A DNA stretch of 64,000 nucleotides, from positions 806,001 to 870,000 of the forward strand of contig NZ_AP022618.1 in assembly GCF_010731615.1 (NCBI RefSeq), read 5' to 3'. The translations under genes and the position numbers were made by a program. Under the pieces are notes generated by a model that had not been told where the DNA came from, searched no databases, and saw nothing but the letters and a program-made list of their open reading frames with translations. The DNA is from Mycolicibacterium insubricum. GTDB taxonomy: Bacteria; Actinomycetota; Actinomycetes; Mycobacteriales; Mycobacteriaceae. Of this stretch, positions 25,938-35,618 are shown in pieces. Positions within the stretch are counted from its first letter, which is position 1; each line of letters begins with the position of its first letter.

Positions 25938-27014
25938 TCAGTCGAGGTGGGAGCGGTCCGGGTCACCGAGCGCCGCGCTGCGTCGGGCATCCGGCTCGGG
26001 CGAGGCGTGGTTGTCGGTGCGGAACATGAAGAAGAACACCACCCAGCCGATCGACGAGATGAAGATCCAGCTCACCAGCCGGTAGATCAGCATGGCCGAG
26101 ATGGCGTCGGGCAGCGTCATGCCGCTGGACACCAGCCCGGGCACCAGCACCGCCTCCACCACCAGCAGACCGCCGGGCATCAACGGGATGGCGCCGACCG
26201 CGCGCGCCGCCGCGTAGGCCACGATCACCCCGCCCAGCGACGGATGCCCACCGGCGGCGTACGCCGCGAACAGCAGGCACGTCACGTCGGCGATCCAGTT
26301 GAACATCGACCAGCCGAACGCCACCCCCAGCTGTCGGCGGCCCAGCTTCACCGCCTCCAGCTGCCGCAGGATCTCCCGCCAGCGGTCCACCCAGGTGTCG
26401 GCCGGCTTGCCGCGCAGCTGGTTGAACCAGGCCAGCACCTTCACCCCGATGCCGTCGAGCAGTTCCGGGCGGGAGGCGACGGCCTGGGCGAACAGCAGCA
26501 GCAGGATGAACCCGCCGACGGTGAACAGCAGCGAGAAGGGGTTGTTCTTGGCGCCCAGCATGACCGCACCGGCCAGTCCCAGCACTGCCAGACCCACCAC
26601 CTGCAGCGCGCCGGACATGACCAGCTGCCAGGACGCGACCAGCGGCGAGGCGCCCCACATCCGCTGTTGCCGGTAGACGAACGTCGCCGAGAGCACCGGC
26701 CCGCCCGGCAGCGTCGTGGACAGGGCGTTACCGGCGTAGAACGCGGCCTCGGATCGCCACTGGCGGACCCGGACACCGGCCGAGCGCAGCAGCTCCCGCT
26801 GGATCTGGGCGAAGCTGTGCATCGAGCACATGGCGGCCACCACCGCGGCCAGCACCCAGGCGGGGTTGGCGTCGACCAGGCTGTGCCAGGCCTGCGACAG
26901 TTGATCGCGCACCAGCGTCGCCTCGACGGCGAGCACCACCAGCACGGCACCGAGGATCACCCAGCGCAGCCACCAGTATTTTCCGCGCGACGATGCGCCC
27001 GGGGAATGGGCCAC
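25938..27014 (-). CDS. UPF0104/LPG-synthase-like membrane protein
   Basis: Polytopic membrane protein of ~358 residues with about eight helices. It has the YbhN/lysylphosphatidylglycerol-synthase transmembrane pattern: an early FAQIQRELLRSAG, then NALSTTLPGGPVLSATFVYRQ, and IPLMPGGLLVVEAVL near the C-terminus. Members of this superfamily flip or export lipids; the substrate here is unknown. It corresponds in position to Rv0204c. The start is uncertain: GTG 27014 lacks a ribosome site, and the frame stays open to GTG 27071. The divergent exporter gene begins at 27101. Confidence 0.78.
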   Translation of the reverse strand: MAHSPGASSRGKYWWLRWVILGAVLVVLAVEATLVRDQLSQAWHSLVDANPAWVLAAVVAAMCSMHSFAQIQRELLRSAGVRVRQWRSEAAFYAGNALSTTLPGGPVLSATFVYRQQRMWGASPLVASWQLVMSGALQVVGLAVLGLAGAVMLGAKNNPFSLLFTVGGFILLLLFAQAVASRPELLDGIGVKVLAWFNQLRGKPADTWVDRWREILRQLEAVKLGRRQLGVAFGWSMFNWIADVTCLLFAAYAAGGHPSLGGVIVAYAAARAVGAIPLMPGGLLVVEAVLVPGLVSSGMTLPDAISAMLIYRLVSWIFISSIGWVVFFFMFRTDNHASPEPDARRSAALGDPDRSHLD

Positions 27015-27100
27015 CGAGACAGCGTAACCGCGCCAGGATGGCCTCCGCGCGCATTGCGCGATGCGTCGCACACACGGGACCCGACCGTTACCGTTGAGCG

Positions 27101-28228
27101 ATGGTGACGTGCGACGACGACTCGGTTTCCCCGCTGGTCCGCAGGTCGGCGGCCTGGGCGTGGCGGCTGCTGGTACTGCTTGCCGCGGTTGTCGCGGGGC
27201 TGTGGGTGGTCGGCAAACTGGAACTGATCGTGGTGCCGGTGCTGATCGCCACCATGCTCACCGCGTTGCTGCTGCCCCTGGTGGACTGGCTGGACCGGCA
27301 TCGGGTGCCGCGCGGGGCGGCCGTCGCGCTGATCCTGCTGGCCGCACTCGCCACCATCGGGGCGTTGCTGACCTTCGTGGTCAGCCAGTTCATTGCCGGC
27401 CTTCCCGACCTGTCCGAGCAGGTCGCCCGCAGTATCGACTCGGCGCGGCACTGGCTGGTCGACGGGCCGTTGCGGCTCAGCCACGAGCAGATCGACAACG
27501 CCGGGAACTCCACGATCGAAGCGGTCCGCAACAACCAGTCGAAGCTGACCAGCGGGGCGCTGTCGACGGCGGCCACCGTCACCGAGATCATCACCGGCGC
27601 GCTGCTGGTCATGTTCACCCTGATCTTCTTCCTCTACGGCGGGCGGAGCATCTGGGCGTTCGTGGTGAAGGTGTTCCCGGCCGACGTGCGGGACAAGGTC
27701 AGCGACGCCGGTCGGGCCGGTTTCGGCTCACTGATCGGTTACGTGCGGGCGACCTTCGTGGTGGCGCTGGTCGACGCCGTCGGCATCGGCGCCGGGCTGG
27801 CCATCATGTCGGTGCCGCTGGCGCTGCCGTTGGCGTCACTGGTGTTCCTGGGCGCGTTCATCCCGCTGGTCGGTGCCGTCGTCACCGGATTCCTGGCCGT
27901 GGTCGTGGCGCTGCTGACTAAGGGTCTGGTCTACGCGGTGCTGACCTTCGGCCTGATCATCGCCGTGCAGCAACTCGAGGCGCACGTGCTGCAGCCGCTG
28001 GTGATGGGCCGGGCGGTGTCGATCCACCCGCTGGCCGTGGTGCTCGGCATCGCCGGCGGCAGCGTGCTGGCCGGCATCGTCGGAGCCCTGCTGGCGGTGC
28101 CGCTGATCGCGTTCGCCAACAGCGCGGCCCGGGTTCTGGTGGCCGGTGACGAGACCGCCGAGGAACAGGTCGACGCCATCGAGGGCCCACTGGTCCCCGA
28201 CGCCCCCGGTCCGCCGGGCGACTCTTAG
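27101..28228 (+). CDS. AI-2E family transporter
   Basis: Polytopic protein of 375 residues of the AI-2 exporter (PerM-like) family: paired N-terminal helices, a long periplasmic loop (~residues 95-165), then about six helices. Conserved C-terminal phrases include [15 protein letters not shown] and [15 protein letters not shown]. The family exports small molecules or ions; the mycobacterial substrate (Rv0205) is not known. ATG 27101. The stop overlaps the convergent mmpL3 stop by the four bases TTAG (28225-28228). Confidence 0.86.
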   Translation: MVTCDDDSVSPLVRRSAAWAWRLLVLLAAVVAGLWVVGKLELIVVPVLIATMLTALLLPLVDWLDRHRVPRGAAVALILLAALATIGALLTFVVSQFIAGLPDLSEQVARSIDSARHWLVDGPLRLSHEQIDNAGNSTIEAVRNNQSKLTSGALSTAATVTEIITGALLVMFTLIFFLYGGRSIWAFVVKVFPADVRDKVSDAGRAGFGSLIGYVRATFVVALVDAVGIGAGLAIMSVPLALPLASLVFLGAFIPLVGAVVTGFLAVVVALLTKGLVYAVLTFGLIIAVQQLEAHVLQPLVMGRAVSIHPLAVVLGIAGGSVLAGIVGALLAVPLIAFANSAARVLVAGDETAEEQVDAIEGPLVPDAPGPPGDS

Positions 28229-31224
28229 AGCCGGCCCTCCCGGCGCAGCAGGTCCTGTGCGCTGACGCCACCGCCGCGGTGGGTGGGGTTGTCCTCGTGC
28301 TCGCCGGGGGCGTCCAGCCGCGCGGTCTCCGGCTCCTTGCCCTCTTGTGAACCGCCCGGGGTCTGCTTGGGGATCGCCCGGGTGGCCGGGTCGTCGCCGA
28401 CCGGCAGCGCGGTGGTCGCGGCGTCGGCGTCCGACGGCGGACCGGCCGGCTTGCCGCGCAGTTCACCCAGCCAGGACTCGATCTGGCGTTCGCCGCCCTC
28501 GGGGGCCGCGGCCGGGGCCGGCGGCCGCTGATGGCGGGGCATCGCGTTGCCGGCCGCCCGGCGCACCGCGTTGCGGGCTCCGGCCAGCCCGGCGAACCGG
28601 GTGGTGGGGGCGTCCTCGGTCTGCCGCGCGGGCGGCGGCCCGGGCCGGGCCGGCGGTGCGGCCTCGGCCGTCGGGTCCGGGATCCGCGAGGTGGGGGCCT
28701 GAGCCACCGGGTCCGGCGCCGGCATCCGTGCCGTGCCACTGGCCGACGGGGTCTCCCGCGGCGGGACCGGTTTGCGGACCGGGGTCGGGCCCGACGGGCC
28801 CGGGTGGGTCGGATCCTGCGGCCGTGGCGGGGCCGTGCCCGCAGCGCGCGCGGTCAGCGCCCCGACCGGGACGGCGCCGACGGGTGCGTCGGTGCGCACC
28901 GGCGCGGACTTGCGCTCGTCGGGCAGATGCGTCTCGCCCAGACCCAGCTTGACCTGCAGCACCTTCATCCAGCGCGGCGCCCACCAGCAGTCGTCGCCGA
29001 GCAGCTTCATGATGGCCGGAACCAGGAACATCCGGATGATGGTGGCGTCCAGCAGCAGCGCGATGAGCAGGCCGAAGGCCAGGTACTTCATCATCACCAG
29101 GTCGGAGAACACGAACGCGCCGGCGACGACGGCCAGCACCAGCGCCGCGGCGGTGATCAGCCGGCCGGTGGTTGCCGTGCCGATGCGGATCGATTCGGCC
29201 GTCGACATGCCGCGTTCCCGGGCCTCCACCATGCGGGAGACCAGGAAGACCTCGTAGTCGGTGGACAGGCCGTAGATCACCGCGATGATCAACCCGATCA
29301 TCGGCGCCATCAGTGGCTGCGGCGTGTAGTTCATCAGCCCGGCACCGTGGCCCTCGATGAACATCCAGCTCAGCACGCCCATGGTGGAGCCCAGGGTCAG
29401 CGCGCTCATCAGCGCCGCCTTGATCGGCAGCACCAGCGAACCGAACGCCAGGAACATCAGCACCGTGGTGGTGGTGATCAGCAGCAGCACCATCAGCGGC
29501 AGCTTGGCGAACAGGCTGTGGATACTGTCCTGCTCCAGCGCAGGGGTGCCGCCGACGGACACCCGGGTGCCGGCCGGCGCGTGAATGTCCTCGCGCAGCT
29601 CGGCGATCTTGTTCGACGCGTTGGTGCTGGAACTGTCCTCCAGACCGTTCTGCAGCACCCGCACGTTCGGGTTCTTCGACGTGCCGCGGTCCTGCCACAG
29701 CTTGCCCTCGGTGGGCACGAATCCGGACACCTTGGTGGCCTGGTTGCGGGCGTCGTTGACCTGGGCGTCGGTCAGCGCCTGGCCGTTGGTGCTCTCGATG
29801 ACCAGCGTCAGCGGGGCGGTCCGGAACGTCGGGAACAACTGGTCGAAGTGCTCCTGGGCCATGCGGACCGAGTTGTCCGGCGGCAGGTACTTCTCGCTGA
29901 TGCCGGCGAAGGTGAGTTTGCCCAGCGGAATGATCAGCGCGACCATGAAGATCAGGATCGGTATCGCGAAGGTCAGCGGCCGTTTCATCACCATGTTGAC
30001 CAGCCGGCCCCAGAAACCGTTCTCGACCTCTTCGCGGGTCTTGGTCTTCTGGGTCTTGGCCGCGAACCAGTCGATGAGCCGACGGCTGAAGCTCCAGTTC
30101 CGCAGGAACGGCACCCGCAGCAGGGTGTTGACGCCCAGGGCGTCGACGTTCGGTCCGAGGATGGCCAGGATGGCCGCCAGCACGGTGATCGACAGGATCG
30201 CCGAGAGCATGACCGAGGCGATGATCGCGTAGGTGATCGACTTGAGGAAGCCCTGCGGGAAGAGCAGCAGCGGCAGCGACGACGCCACGATGATGACGGC
30301 GGAGAACATGACCGTCCGGCCCGAGGTCATCACGGTTCTTCGGACCGCCGCTTCGGTGTCGTAGCCCTCGGCTATCTCCTCGCGGAACCGGCTGACGATG
30401 AACAGGCCGTAGTCGATGGCGATGCCCAGACCGATCAGCGTCACCACCGGCTGGGCGAAGAAGTGCACCGGGGCGTGGTCGGCGACCAGCCGCATGATGC
30501 CCAACGCGCCGGCGATGGACAGGCCACCGATGATGGCCGGCAGGGTGGCGGCCACCACGCCGCCGAAGACGAAGAACAGCAGAATGGCCACCAGCGGAAT
30601 CGCGGCCACTTCGGCGCGCTGCTGGTCGACGGCGATGGTGCCGGTCAGTTCACTGGCCAGCGGGTTGAGCCCGGCCAGTTCGACGTTGCCGCCGTTGATC
30701 TGGCGCAGGTCGGGTTCGACCTTCTGGTAGTTCTTCAGGATCTCGTCGTCGTTGTTGCCCTGCAGCGGCAGCGTGATGAACGTGTGCCGCAGGTCCGAGG
30801 TCTTCATCGCCTGCAGTTTGGCGCCGTTCTCCGTGGCGGGGTCGGCGTCGGGCTGGCGGATCCAGCCGACGCCGGCGGTCGGCTTGCCGTCGGGGCCCGG
30901 GAAGGTCTCCAGCTGGTTCTTGTGCTTTTCGGCCAGTGCGCTCAGGTCGGCCTTGACGCTCTTCTGCCAGGCGAGGTCGGTGACCTTCTTGTCGTCCGGC
31001 GGGGTCAGGATCGCCACCACGTGGCTGGTCCGGTCTCGTCCGTAGGCGTCGTCGGCGACCAGCGAGGCGTGCACCGACTCACTGGTGTCGTCGTAGAAGC
31101 CACTCTGGGTGACGTGCTCGCCGAGCGAGATGCCGTAGACGCCACCGCCCAGGCACAATGCCACCATCACGCCGATGACGATGTACCGGAAGCGGTACAC
31201 CATTCGACCCCACCAGGCGAACAC
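28225..31224 (-). CDS. mmpL3: Trehalose monomycolate transporter MmpL3
   Basis: Essential RND-family flippase of 999 residues that moves trehalose monomycolate to the periplasm. It has two periplasmic domains and twelve helices. Proton-relay Asp-Tyr pairs are seen in [17 protein letters not shown] and [15 protein letters not shown]. From about residue 755 a long cytosolic, Pro/Arg/Thr-rich, probably disordered tail follows. GTG 31224 has an AGGAG ribosome site. Order mmpL3-NYN-trmB equals Rv0206c-Rv0208c. The length lies between the M. tuberculosis (944) and M. smegmatis (about 1013) proteins. Confidence 0.95.
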   Translation of the reverse strand: MFAWWGRMVYRFRYIVIGVMVALCLGGGVYGISLGEHVTQSGFYDDTSESVHASLVADDAYGRDRTSHVVAILTPPDDKKVTDLAWQKSVKADLSALAEKHKNQLETFPGPDGKPTAGVGWIRQPDADPATENGAKLQAMKTSDLRHTFITLPLQGNNDDEILKNYQKVEPDLRQINGGNVELAGLNPLASELTGTIAVDQQRAEVAAIPLVAILLFFVFGGVVAATLPAIIGGLSIAGALGIMRLVADHAPVHFFAQPVVTLIGLGIAIDYGLFIVSRFREEIAEGYDTEAAVRRTVMTSGRTVMFSAVIIVASSLPLLLFPQGFLKSITYAIIASVMLSAILSITVLAAILAILGPNVDALGVNTLLRVPFLRNWSFSRRLIDWFAAKTQKTKTREEVENGFWGRLVNMVMKRPLTFAIPILIFMVALIIPLGKLTFAGISEKYLPPDNSVRMAQEHFDQLFPTFRTAPLTLVIESTNGQALTDAQVNDARNQATKVSGFVPTEGKLWQDRGTSKNPNVRVLQNGLEDSSSTNASNKIAELREDIHAPAGTRVSVGGTPALEQDSIHSLFAKLPLMVLLLITTTTVLMFLAFGSLVLPIKAALMSALTLGSTMGVLSWMFIEGHGAGLMNYTPQPLMAPMIGLIIAVIYGLSTDYEVFLVSRMVEARERGMSTAESIRIGTATTGRLITAAALVLAVVAGAFVFSDLVMMKYLAFGLLIALLLDATIIRMFLVPAIMKLLGDDCWWAPRWMKVLQVKLGLGETHLPDERKSAPVRTDAPVGAVPVGALTARAAGTAPPRPQDPTHPGPSGPTPVRKPVPPRETPSASGTARMPAPDPVAQAPTSRIPDPTAEAAPPARPGPPPARQTEDAPTTRFAGLAGARNAVRRAAGNAMPRHQRPPAPAAAPEGGERQIESWLGELRGKPAGPPSDADAATTALPVGDDPATRAIPKQTPGGSQEGKEPETARLDAPGEHEDNPTHRGGGVSAQDLLRREGRL

Positions 31225-31279
31225 CTAAGCTCCTAACGCTGTCCTATAAGTATTTCGGCGGCCTCGCGGCGTATCCGTG

Positions 31280-31996
31280 TCACGCTTTTGCCGCCAGTAG
31301 CGACGACAGCGGCCGGAACGGCTGCAGCCATGCCCCTTGTTCGGGCAGCGAATCGAGGCCGATTCGCGGGAGCGGTTCCCGGAAGACACCGTCGATGTCC
31401 TCCAGGTCGACAAACTCCAAGGTATCCGACGCTAGCGCCCAGCTGGCATGTTCGCGAAATCCGAGCACGCTGACCGGGGTGTGGTCGTCGCGGGCGATCT
31501 CCTCCAGCGGCAGCCGGAACGCCTGCCCGTCGGCCGAGGCCACCAGCAGCGCGGCCAGACCCTCGGATCGGCGCAGTGCGATGTGGGCGAGCATGTCGGC
31601 ATCCACGTCGGAGTCTTCGTCGATCTTGGGTTTGGCGAACACCGCGAAACCGACGTTGCGCAGCGCCTCGACCCACGGCCGCACCACCTCGGCGGTGCCC
31701 GGGGCGATATTGGTGAAGACCGTGGCCTCGGGCTCGAGGACGACGCCGTCGCCGTCGCCGCCGAGGGCGGCGCTGCGCTCGGCGGTCACCTGCAGCAGCC
31801 AGCGGCCCAGCGCGTCGAAGCGGGGCCGGTGCGCCGCCGTCGGGCGGCCGCCCAGAATCGAGCCCAGACCCATATCCAGGTTGGGGGCGTCCCAGACCAG
31901 CAGCACCCGCGGCGGGGTGCTCGTCGCCGGCACCGTCGCCGGCTCGGCCGTCGGCTCGGTCCCCGGTTCCGCGGTCATCACGGCGGTGTCCGACAT
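31280..31996 (-). CDS. NYN/PIN-like domain protein (Rv0207c-type)
   Basis: Protein of 238 residues. An acidic, Thr/Pro-rich N-terminus (~30 residues) precedes a NYN-type nuclease-like domain. That domain has the first acidic motif in VLLVWDAPNLDMGLG and further acidic residues in KIDEDSDVDADMLAHIAL and ALLVASADGQAF. The pattern predicts a metal-dependent RNase fold, but activity is unproven. ATG 31996 overlaps the trmB stop by one base (TGATG), indicating translational coupling. It sits immediately upstream of mmpL3, 55 bases away on the same strand. Confidence 0.84.
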   Translation of the reverse strand: MSDTAVMTAEPGTEPTAEPATVPATSTPPRVLLVWDAPNLDMGLGSILGGRPTAAHRPRFDALGRWLLQVTAERSAALGGDGDGVVLEPEATVFTNIAPGTAEVVRPWVEALRNVGFAVFAKPKIDEDSDVDADMLAHIALRRSEGLAALLVASADGQAFRLPLEEIARDDHTPVSVLGFREHASWALASDTLEFVDLEDIDGVFREPLPRIGLDSLPEQGAWLQPFRPLSSLLAAKA

Positions 31997-32769
31997 CACA
32001 CCCGCACCCACACGAATTCGTTGATCGGGCTGCCGACCACGGCGGCCTTCGCCTCGTACTTGGTGGTGGGGCGGTGCACCGAGATCGGCAGGGCGTCGAG
32101 TTCGTCCGGGTCGCTCACCCGGCGCAGCCGCGGTTCCCCGTCGCCGACCTCGCCGATCTGCTCGGCATAGTCGGCGTGATCGGTGGCGGCGTGGAACACC
32201 CCGCCGGGCACCAGCCGGTCGGCGATCAGCGCGACCGTCGCCGGTTGCAGCAGCCGCCGTTTGTGGTGCCGGCTCTTGGGCCAAGGATCCGGGAAGAACA
32301 CCCGCACGCCGGTCAGCGTGGCATCGCCGACGAGATGCTCCAGCACGTCCAGACCGTCGCCGCGGATCAGCCGGATGTTGGGTTCCCAGCCGGTCGCGGT
32401 GGCGTCGCGGTCCATCGCGCACAGCAACTGGGCCAGACCCTTCTTGTAGACCTCGACGGCCAGCACGTCCAGCTCCGGTTCGGCGTGTGCCATGGCCAGC
32501 GTCGAGACGCCGGTTCCGCAGCCCACCTCCAGCACCAGCGGCGCCGTCCGGTGAAACCACGCCGGCACGTCGAGCTGCGGGTAGCCGTCGTCGTCATCGC
32601 GGGCCAGCGCACCCCAGGCCGGCCAGCGGCGATCCCAGGTGGCCTGCTGGGAGTCGGTCAGCGTGGACCGGCGGGACCGGAAACTGGTGACCCGGCGATG
32701 CGGGTGGGCGGGCTGTTTTTCGGCAGCCTCGGGCCCGCAGTGCGCATGCATCCCCCCATCGTCCCTCAT
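31996..32769 (-). CDS. trmB: tRNA (guanine-N7-)-methyltransferase
   Basis: SAM-dependent enzyme of ~257 residues forming m7G46 in tRNA. The SAM motif VLEVGCGTGVST lies near residue 78. The TrmB hallmark FFPDPWPKSRHHKRRL is followed by AATDHADYAEQI. The start is ambiguous between ATG 32769 and ATG 32751; neither has a good ribosome site. In M. tuberculosis the gene is followed by Rv0209. Here molybdenum-cofactor genes intervene, so this gene marks one boundary of the inserted block. Confidence 0.92.
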   Translation of the reverse strand: MRDDGGMHAHCGPEAAEKQPAHPHRRVTSFRSRRSTLTDSQQATWDRRWPAWGALARDDDDGYPQLDVPAWFHRTAPLVLEVGCGTGVSTLAMAHAEPELDVLAVEVYKKGLAQLLCAMDRDATATGWEPNIRLIRGDGLDVLEHLVGDATLTGVRVFFPDPWPKSRHHKRRLLQPATVALIADRLVPGGVFHAATDHADYAEQIGEVGDGEPRLRRVSDPDELDALPISVHRPTTKYEAKAAVVGSPINEFVWVRV

Positions 32770-32844
32770 GACCGGCGGTACCCGGGCATCGCGCGGAAAA
32801 TTGATATCCAACGGTTGCCTGGTGTCCGCGCCTCGTTGGCAGGG

Positions 32845-33249
32845 TCAGCAACAGGGGGTGACCCAGTCGGCGTCGCCGTCGGCGTAGCTCTCGTACTTCC
32901 AGATCGGCACCGTCGCCTTGATCTCGTCGATCACCTGCGCGCACACCGCGAACGCCTCGCCCCGATGGGCGGCGGCCACCGCGACCACCACCGCCACCTC
33001 GCCGACGGCCAGCGCGCCGACTCGGTGCTGCGCGGCCACCCGGATGTCGTCGCGCCGATGGGCGGTGAGCACATGCTGCAGGAACTCGTCGGCGCGCGGG
33101 TGCGCCTCGTAGCGCAGGCCGGTCACCGCGCGACCGTCGTGGTGATCGCGCACCACCCCGGTGAAGGTGACGACGGCGCCGTCGGCGTCGGTGTGCACCC
33201 GGGCCTCGCAGTCCCGCGGGTCCAGCGGGTGCTCGACGATGCCGGTCAC
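32845..33249 (-). CDS. moaE: Molybdopterin synthase catalytic subunit
   Basis: Large subunit of molybdopterin synthase, 134 residues, which transfers sulfur from the MoaD thiocarboxylate to cyclic pyranopterin monophosphate. Diagnostic segments are VVTFTGVVRDHHDG, LRYEAHPRAD, RVGALAVGEVAV, AAAHRGEAFAVC and the catalytic-lysine region ATVPIWKYESY. GTG 33249 overlaps the upstream moaC-mogA stop by 4 bases (GTGA), so it is translationally coupled. It is the last gene of the minus-strand moeA-moaCB-moaE operon. Confidence 0.92.
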   Translation of the reverse strand: MTGIVEHPLDPRDCEARVHTDADGAVVTFTGVVRDHHDGRAVTGLRYEAHPRADEFLQHVLTAHRRDDIRVAAQHRVGALAVGEVAVVVAVAAAHRGEAFAVCAQVIDEIKATVPIWKYESYADGDADWVTPCC

Positions 33250-34403
33250 CGGTGCTCCCGGGGGCCGCCCGGTGTGCCGGGCCCGGGTACATGCGGCGGT
33301 CCCAGCTTCCCCTCGGCTCCGTCGGCACTCGCTCCGCTCGCGCCACCTCCGCCTACCCAATGGTCGGATCCGGCCAGCGCTGGCTCCGCAGGCTCCGCCA
33401 GCTCGGCCTCCTCCTCCGGCCTCGCTGAACCGCCGGCCAAACCGACCAGGTGGTCGAGCAGCGGGCCGAGCACCGCCAGCCCGTCGGCGACCCCGCCGGT
33501 CGAGCCCGGCAGGTTGACCACGAACGTGGATCCGGCCAGCCCCGCCAGCCCGCGGCTGAGCGCGGCGAACGGGGTGGACCGGCGGCCGTCGGCCCGCATC
33601 GCCTCGGCGATCCCGGGCATCGGCATGGTCAGCCGCGCCGCGGTGGCCTCGGGTACCCGGTCGTCGTTGGTGGGCCCGGTGCCGCCGGTGCTGATCAGCA
33701 CGGCGGGTGTTTCGGCGAGCGCGGCGGCCAGTGCCGCGGCGAAGTCCGCGTCGGCGACCACCCGGGGGTCGCCGACGGCAAAGCCGCGGTCGCGCAGCCA
33801 GTCGGCGATCACCGGCCCGGTCTTGTCGGTGCGCTCCCCGGCGGCGATCCGGGTCGAGGACACCAGCACGATCGCCGTGCCGGTGTCGGCCAGCGCCACC
33901 CGGCCCGGCGGCGGTGCGGTCTCGGCGCCCGGCCGGGTCCAGTGACCGTGTTTGCCGCCGGTCTTCTCCCGCAGGGCGATATCGGTCAGCACCGCGGCCG
34001 GATCCATCGCCTTGACCATGTCGTGCAGGGTCAGCCCGGCGACGGTCACCGCGGTCAGCGCCTCCATCTCGACACCGGTACGGCCGGTGGTGGCGGTGGT
34101 GGCCGTCACCTCGATCCGGTCGGCGTGCAACCGGAAATCCACCGCGACCCGGTCCAGCGGCAGCGGATGGCACAGGGGGATGAGCTCCGCGGTGCGCTTG
34201 GCGGCCATGATCCCGGCGATCCGGGCGGTGGCCAGCACATCGCCCTTGCCGACGGTGCCCGCGGTCACCGCGGCCAGCACCGCGGGGGTGGTGATGAAGG
34301 TGGCTCCGGCCACCGCGACCCGCGCGGTCACCGGCTTCCCGCCGACGTCGACCATGGCGGCCGTGCCGTCGGCGCGCAGGTGGCTCAGTTCGTCAGCGGC
34401 CAT
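33246..34403 (-). CDS. moaCB: MoaC-MogA fusion (cyclic pyranopterin synthase / molybdopterin adenylyltransferase)
   Basis: Fusion of 385 residues. Residues ~1-156 are MoaC (MVDVGGK, LIPLCHPLPLD, GVEMEALTAV, MVKAMD, REKTGGKHG), which completes cyclic pyranopterin monophosphate. Residues ~170-325 are MogA/MoaB (VLISTGGTGPTNDDRVPEAT, TFVVNLPGSTGGV), which adenylates molybdopterin. The last ~60 residues are a low-complexity Glu/Ala/Gly tail that is not part of either domain. That tail is encoded by repeat element A (33294-33435) read in its antisense direction. ATG 34403 overlaps the moeA 3' end by 19 bases. Confidence 0.92.
   Translation of the reverse strand: MAADELSHLRADGTAAMVDVGGKPVTARVAVAGATFITTPAVLAAVTAGTVGKGDVLATARIAGIMAAKRTAELIPLCHPLPLDRVAVDFRLHADRIEVTATTATTGRTGVEMEALTAVTVAGLTLHDMVKAMDPAAVLTDIALREKTGGKHGHWTRPGAETAPPPGRVALADTGTAIVLVSSTRIAAGERTDKTGPVIADWLRDRGFAVGDPRVVADADFAAALAAALAETPAVLISTGGTGPTNDDRVPEATAARLTMPMPGIAEAMRADGRRSTPFAALSRGLAGLAGSTFVVNLPGSTGGVADGLAVLGPLLDHLVGLAGGSARPEEEAELAEPAEPALAGSDHWVGGGGASGASADGAEGKLGPPHVPGPGTPGGPREHR
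33294..33435 (+). repeat. In-frame repeat element, copy A (~142 bp)
   Basis: Copy A of the CGGGCGGT-ended family, here with degenerate ends (CGGCGGTCCC at left, GAACCGCCG at right). It shares the CTTCCCCTCGGCTCCG start with copies B and C. A 57-bp internal module (33362-33418) matches copy D (47370-47426, opposite strand) in 56 of 57 bases. The order of the 57-bp module relative to the ACTCGCT/CGCTCGCG module is swapped compared with copy D, so the elements are modular. It encodes the C-terminal tail of the MoaC-MogA fusion from the strand opposite to that used in B, C and D. Confidence 0.85.
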
Positions 34404-35560
34404 GTCCGCACCTCCTGGTCGGCGTTCACCCGGGTGGTCGTGGCGTCGATCTCGATCAGCACGTCGGCGTCAGCGGCGGTCACCGCCAGGTGGCTGCCCG
34501 GACCGCCGACGACGGCGACGGCACCGGAATCCGTTCGGCCGCGCAGGAACTGGGTGCGCCCGGGGATCGACGTGATGTCGTGGGACACCCGCGCCGTGTC
34601 GGCGACCACCGGGGGAAGGCCGGCGGACTGGCGAATGATGTTGCGCAACAATACCTCGAAGGACACCAGGACACTCACCGGGTTGCCCGGGAAACACACC
34701 ACGGGTGTGCCGTCCCAGTCGGCCAGACCCTGCGGGCCGCCCGGCTGCATGGCGAGCGGGCCGAACCAGCCGCGGGAGCCCAGCAATTGGCGCACCGGTT
34801 CGCGCTCGCCCATCGAGACGCCACCGGAGGTGAGGATCAGATCGGCGTCCGGCGCGGCGGCCGATAGGGCTCCACCCAGGTCGGCGTCGTCGCCGAGCGC
34901 CGTCGCGACGGTGACCTCGGCACCGTTCCGGGCCAGCAGGGCCGACAGCAACAGCGAATTGGATTCCCAGATCTGGCCCGGGACAAGCGGCCTGCCGGGT
35001 GCGACGAGCTCGGAGCCGGTGGAGAACACCGCCACCCGCGGGCTCCGGTGCACCGTGACCTCGGCCGCGCCGGCGGTGGCCAGCGCACCGATATGCCTTG
35101 GTGTCAGCCGAATCCCACCATCCACCACCCGGGCGCCGACGGTGACGTCCTCCCCGGAGCGGCGGACGAAGGCCCCGCTCCGCGGTTCGGTGTCGAATCG
35201 CACCGCGCCGTTCTCTTCGCGGGACTGCTCGACCGGGATGACCGCGTCGGCGCCGGCCGGCAGGGGTGCGCCGGTCATGATCGCCGCCGCCCGTCCCGGC
35301 GGCAACGCCGGCACCGCCACGTCGCCTGCGAAGATCCGGCCGGACACCGGAAGGGGCCGTCCCGGCCGTACGTCGGCGGCGCGGACGGCGAAACCGTCCA
35401 TCGCGGAGTTGTCGAACAGCGGCAGCGCACAGCCGGCCCGGACCGCGGTCGCGGTCACCCGGCCCAGCGCCGCGCCGATCGGCACCCGGCACGTCCCGCA
35501 CACCGACGCCAGTGCCGTGGTCAGCGCCGCGCGGTGCTCATCGACCGACCGTCGTTCCAC
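34385..35560 (-). CDS. moeA: Molybdopterin molybdotransferase MoeA
   Basis: Enzyme of 391 residues that inserts molybdate into adenylylated molybdopterin. Seen are the MoeA phrases LPLFDNSAMDGFAVRA, AAAIMTGAPLPAGADAVIP, the central MoCF-binding domain (VFSTGSELV, ILTSGGVSMGE), and VVCFPGNPVSVLVSFE. The C-terminal domain IV follows. GTG 35560 is supported by 58 bases of shared upstream space with divergent moaA. It overlaps moaCB by 19 bases. A second MoeA domain exists at 49351-51054 fused to MobA. Confidence 0.92.
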   Translation of the reverse strand: MERRSVDEHRAALTTALASVCGTCRVPIGAALGRVTATAVRAGCALPLFDNSAMDGFAVRAADVRPGRPLPVSGRIFAGDVAVPALPPGRAAAIMTGAPLPAGADAVIPVEQSREENGAVRFDTEPRSGAFVRRSGEDVTVGARVVDGGIRLTPRHIGALATAGAAEVTVHRSPRVAVFSTGSELVAPGRPLVPGQIWESNSLLLSALLARNGAEVTVATALGDDADLGGALSAAAPDADLILTSGGVSMGEREPVRQLLGSRGWFGPLAMQPGGPQGLADWDGTPVVCFPGNPVSVLVSFEVLLRNIIRQSAGLPPVVADTARVSHDITSIPGRTQFLRGRTDSGAVAVVGGPGSHLAVTAADADVLIEIDATTTRVNADQEVRTWPLTN

Positions 35561-35618
35561 ATACCCAGACTAGATGCCCGGGCACGCGGGCAGCGGCTGG
35601 ATCGGTTAGCCTGCAGAT

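Noticed and set aside
28531..31236. Very long open frame opposite mmpL3 (and similar ones opposite mmpL11, nasN and ilvD)
   Set aside because: These are third-position GC shadows of strongly supported genes; they lack domains and the mmpL3 and other proteins match their families throughout.
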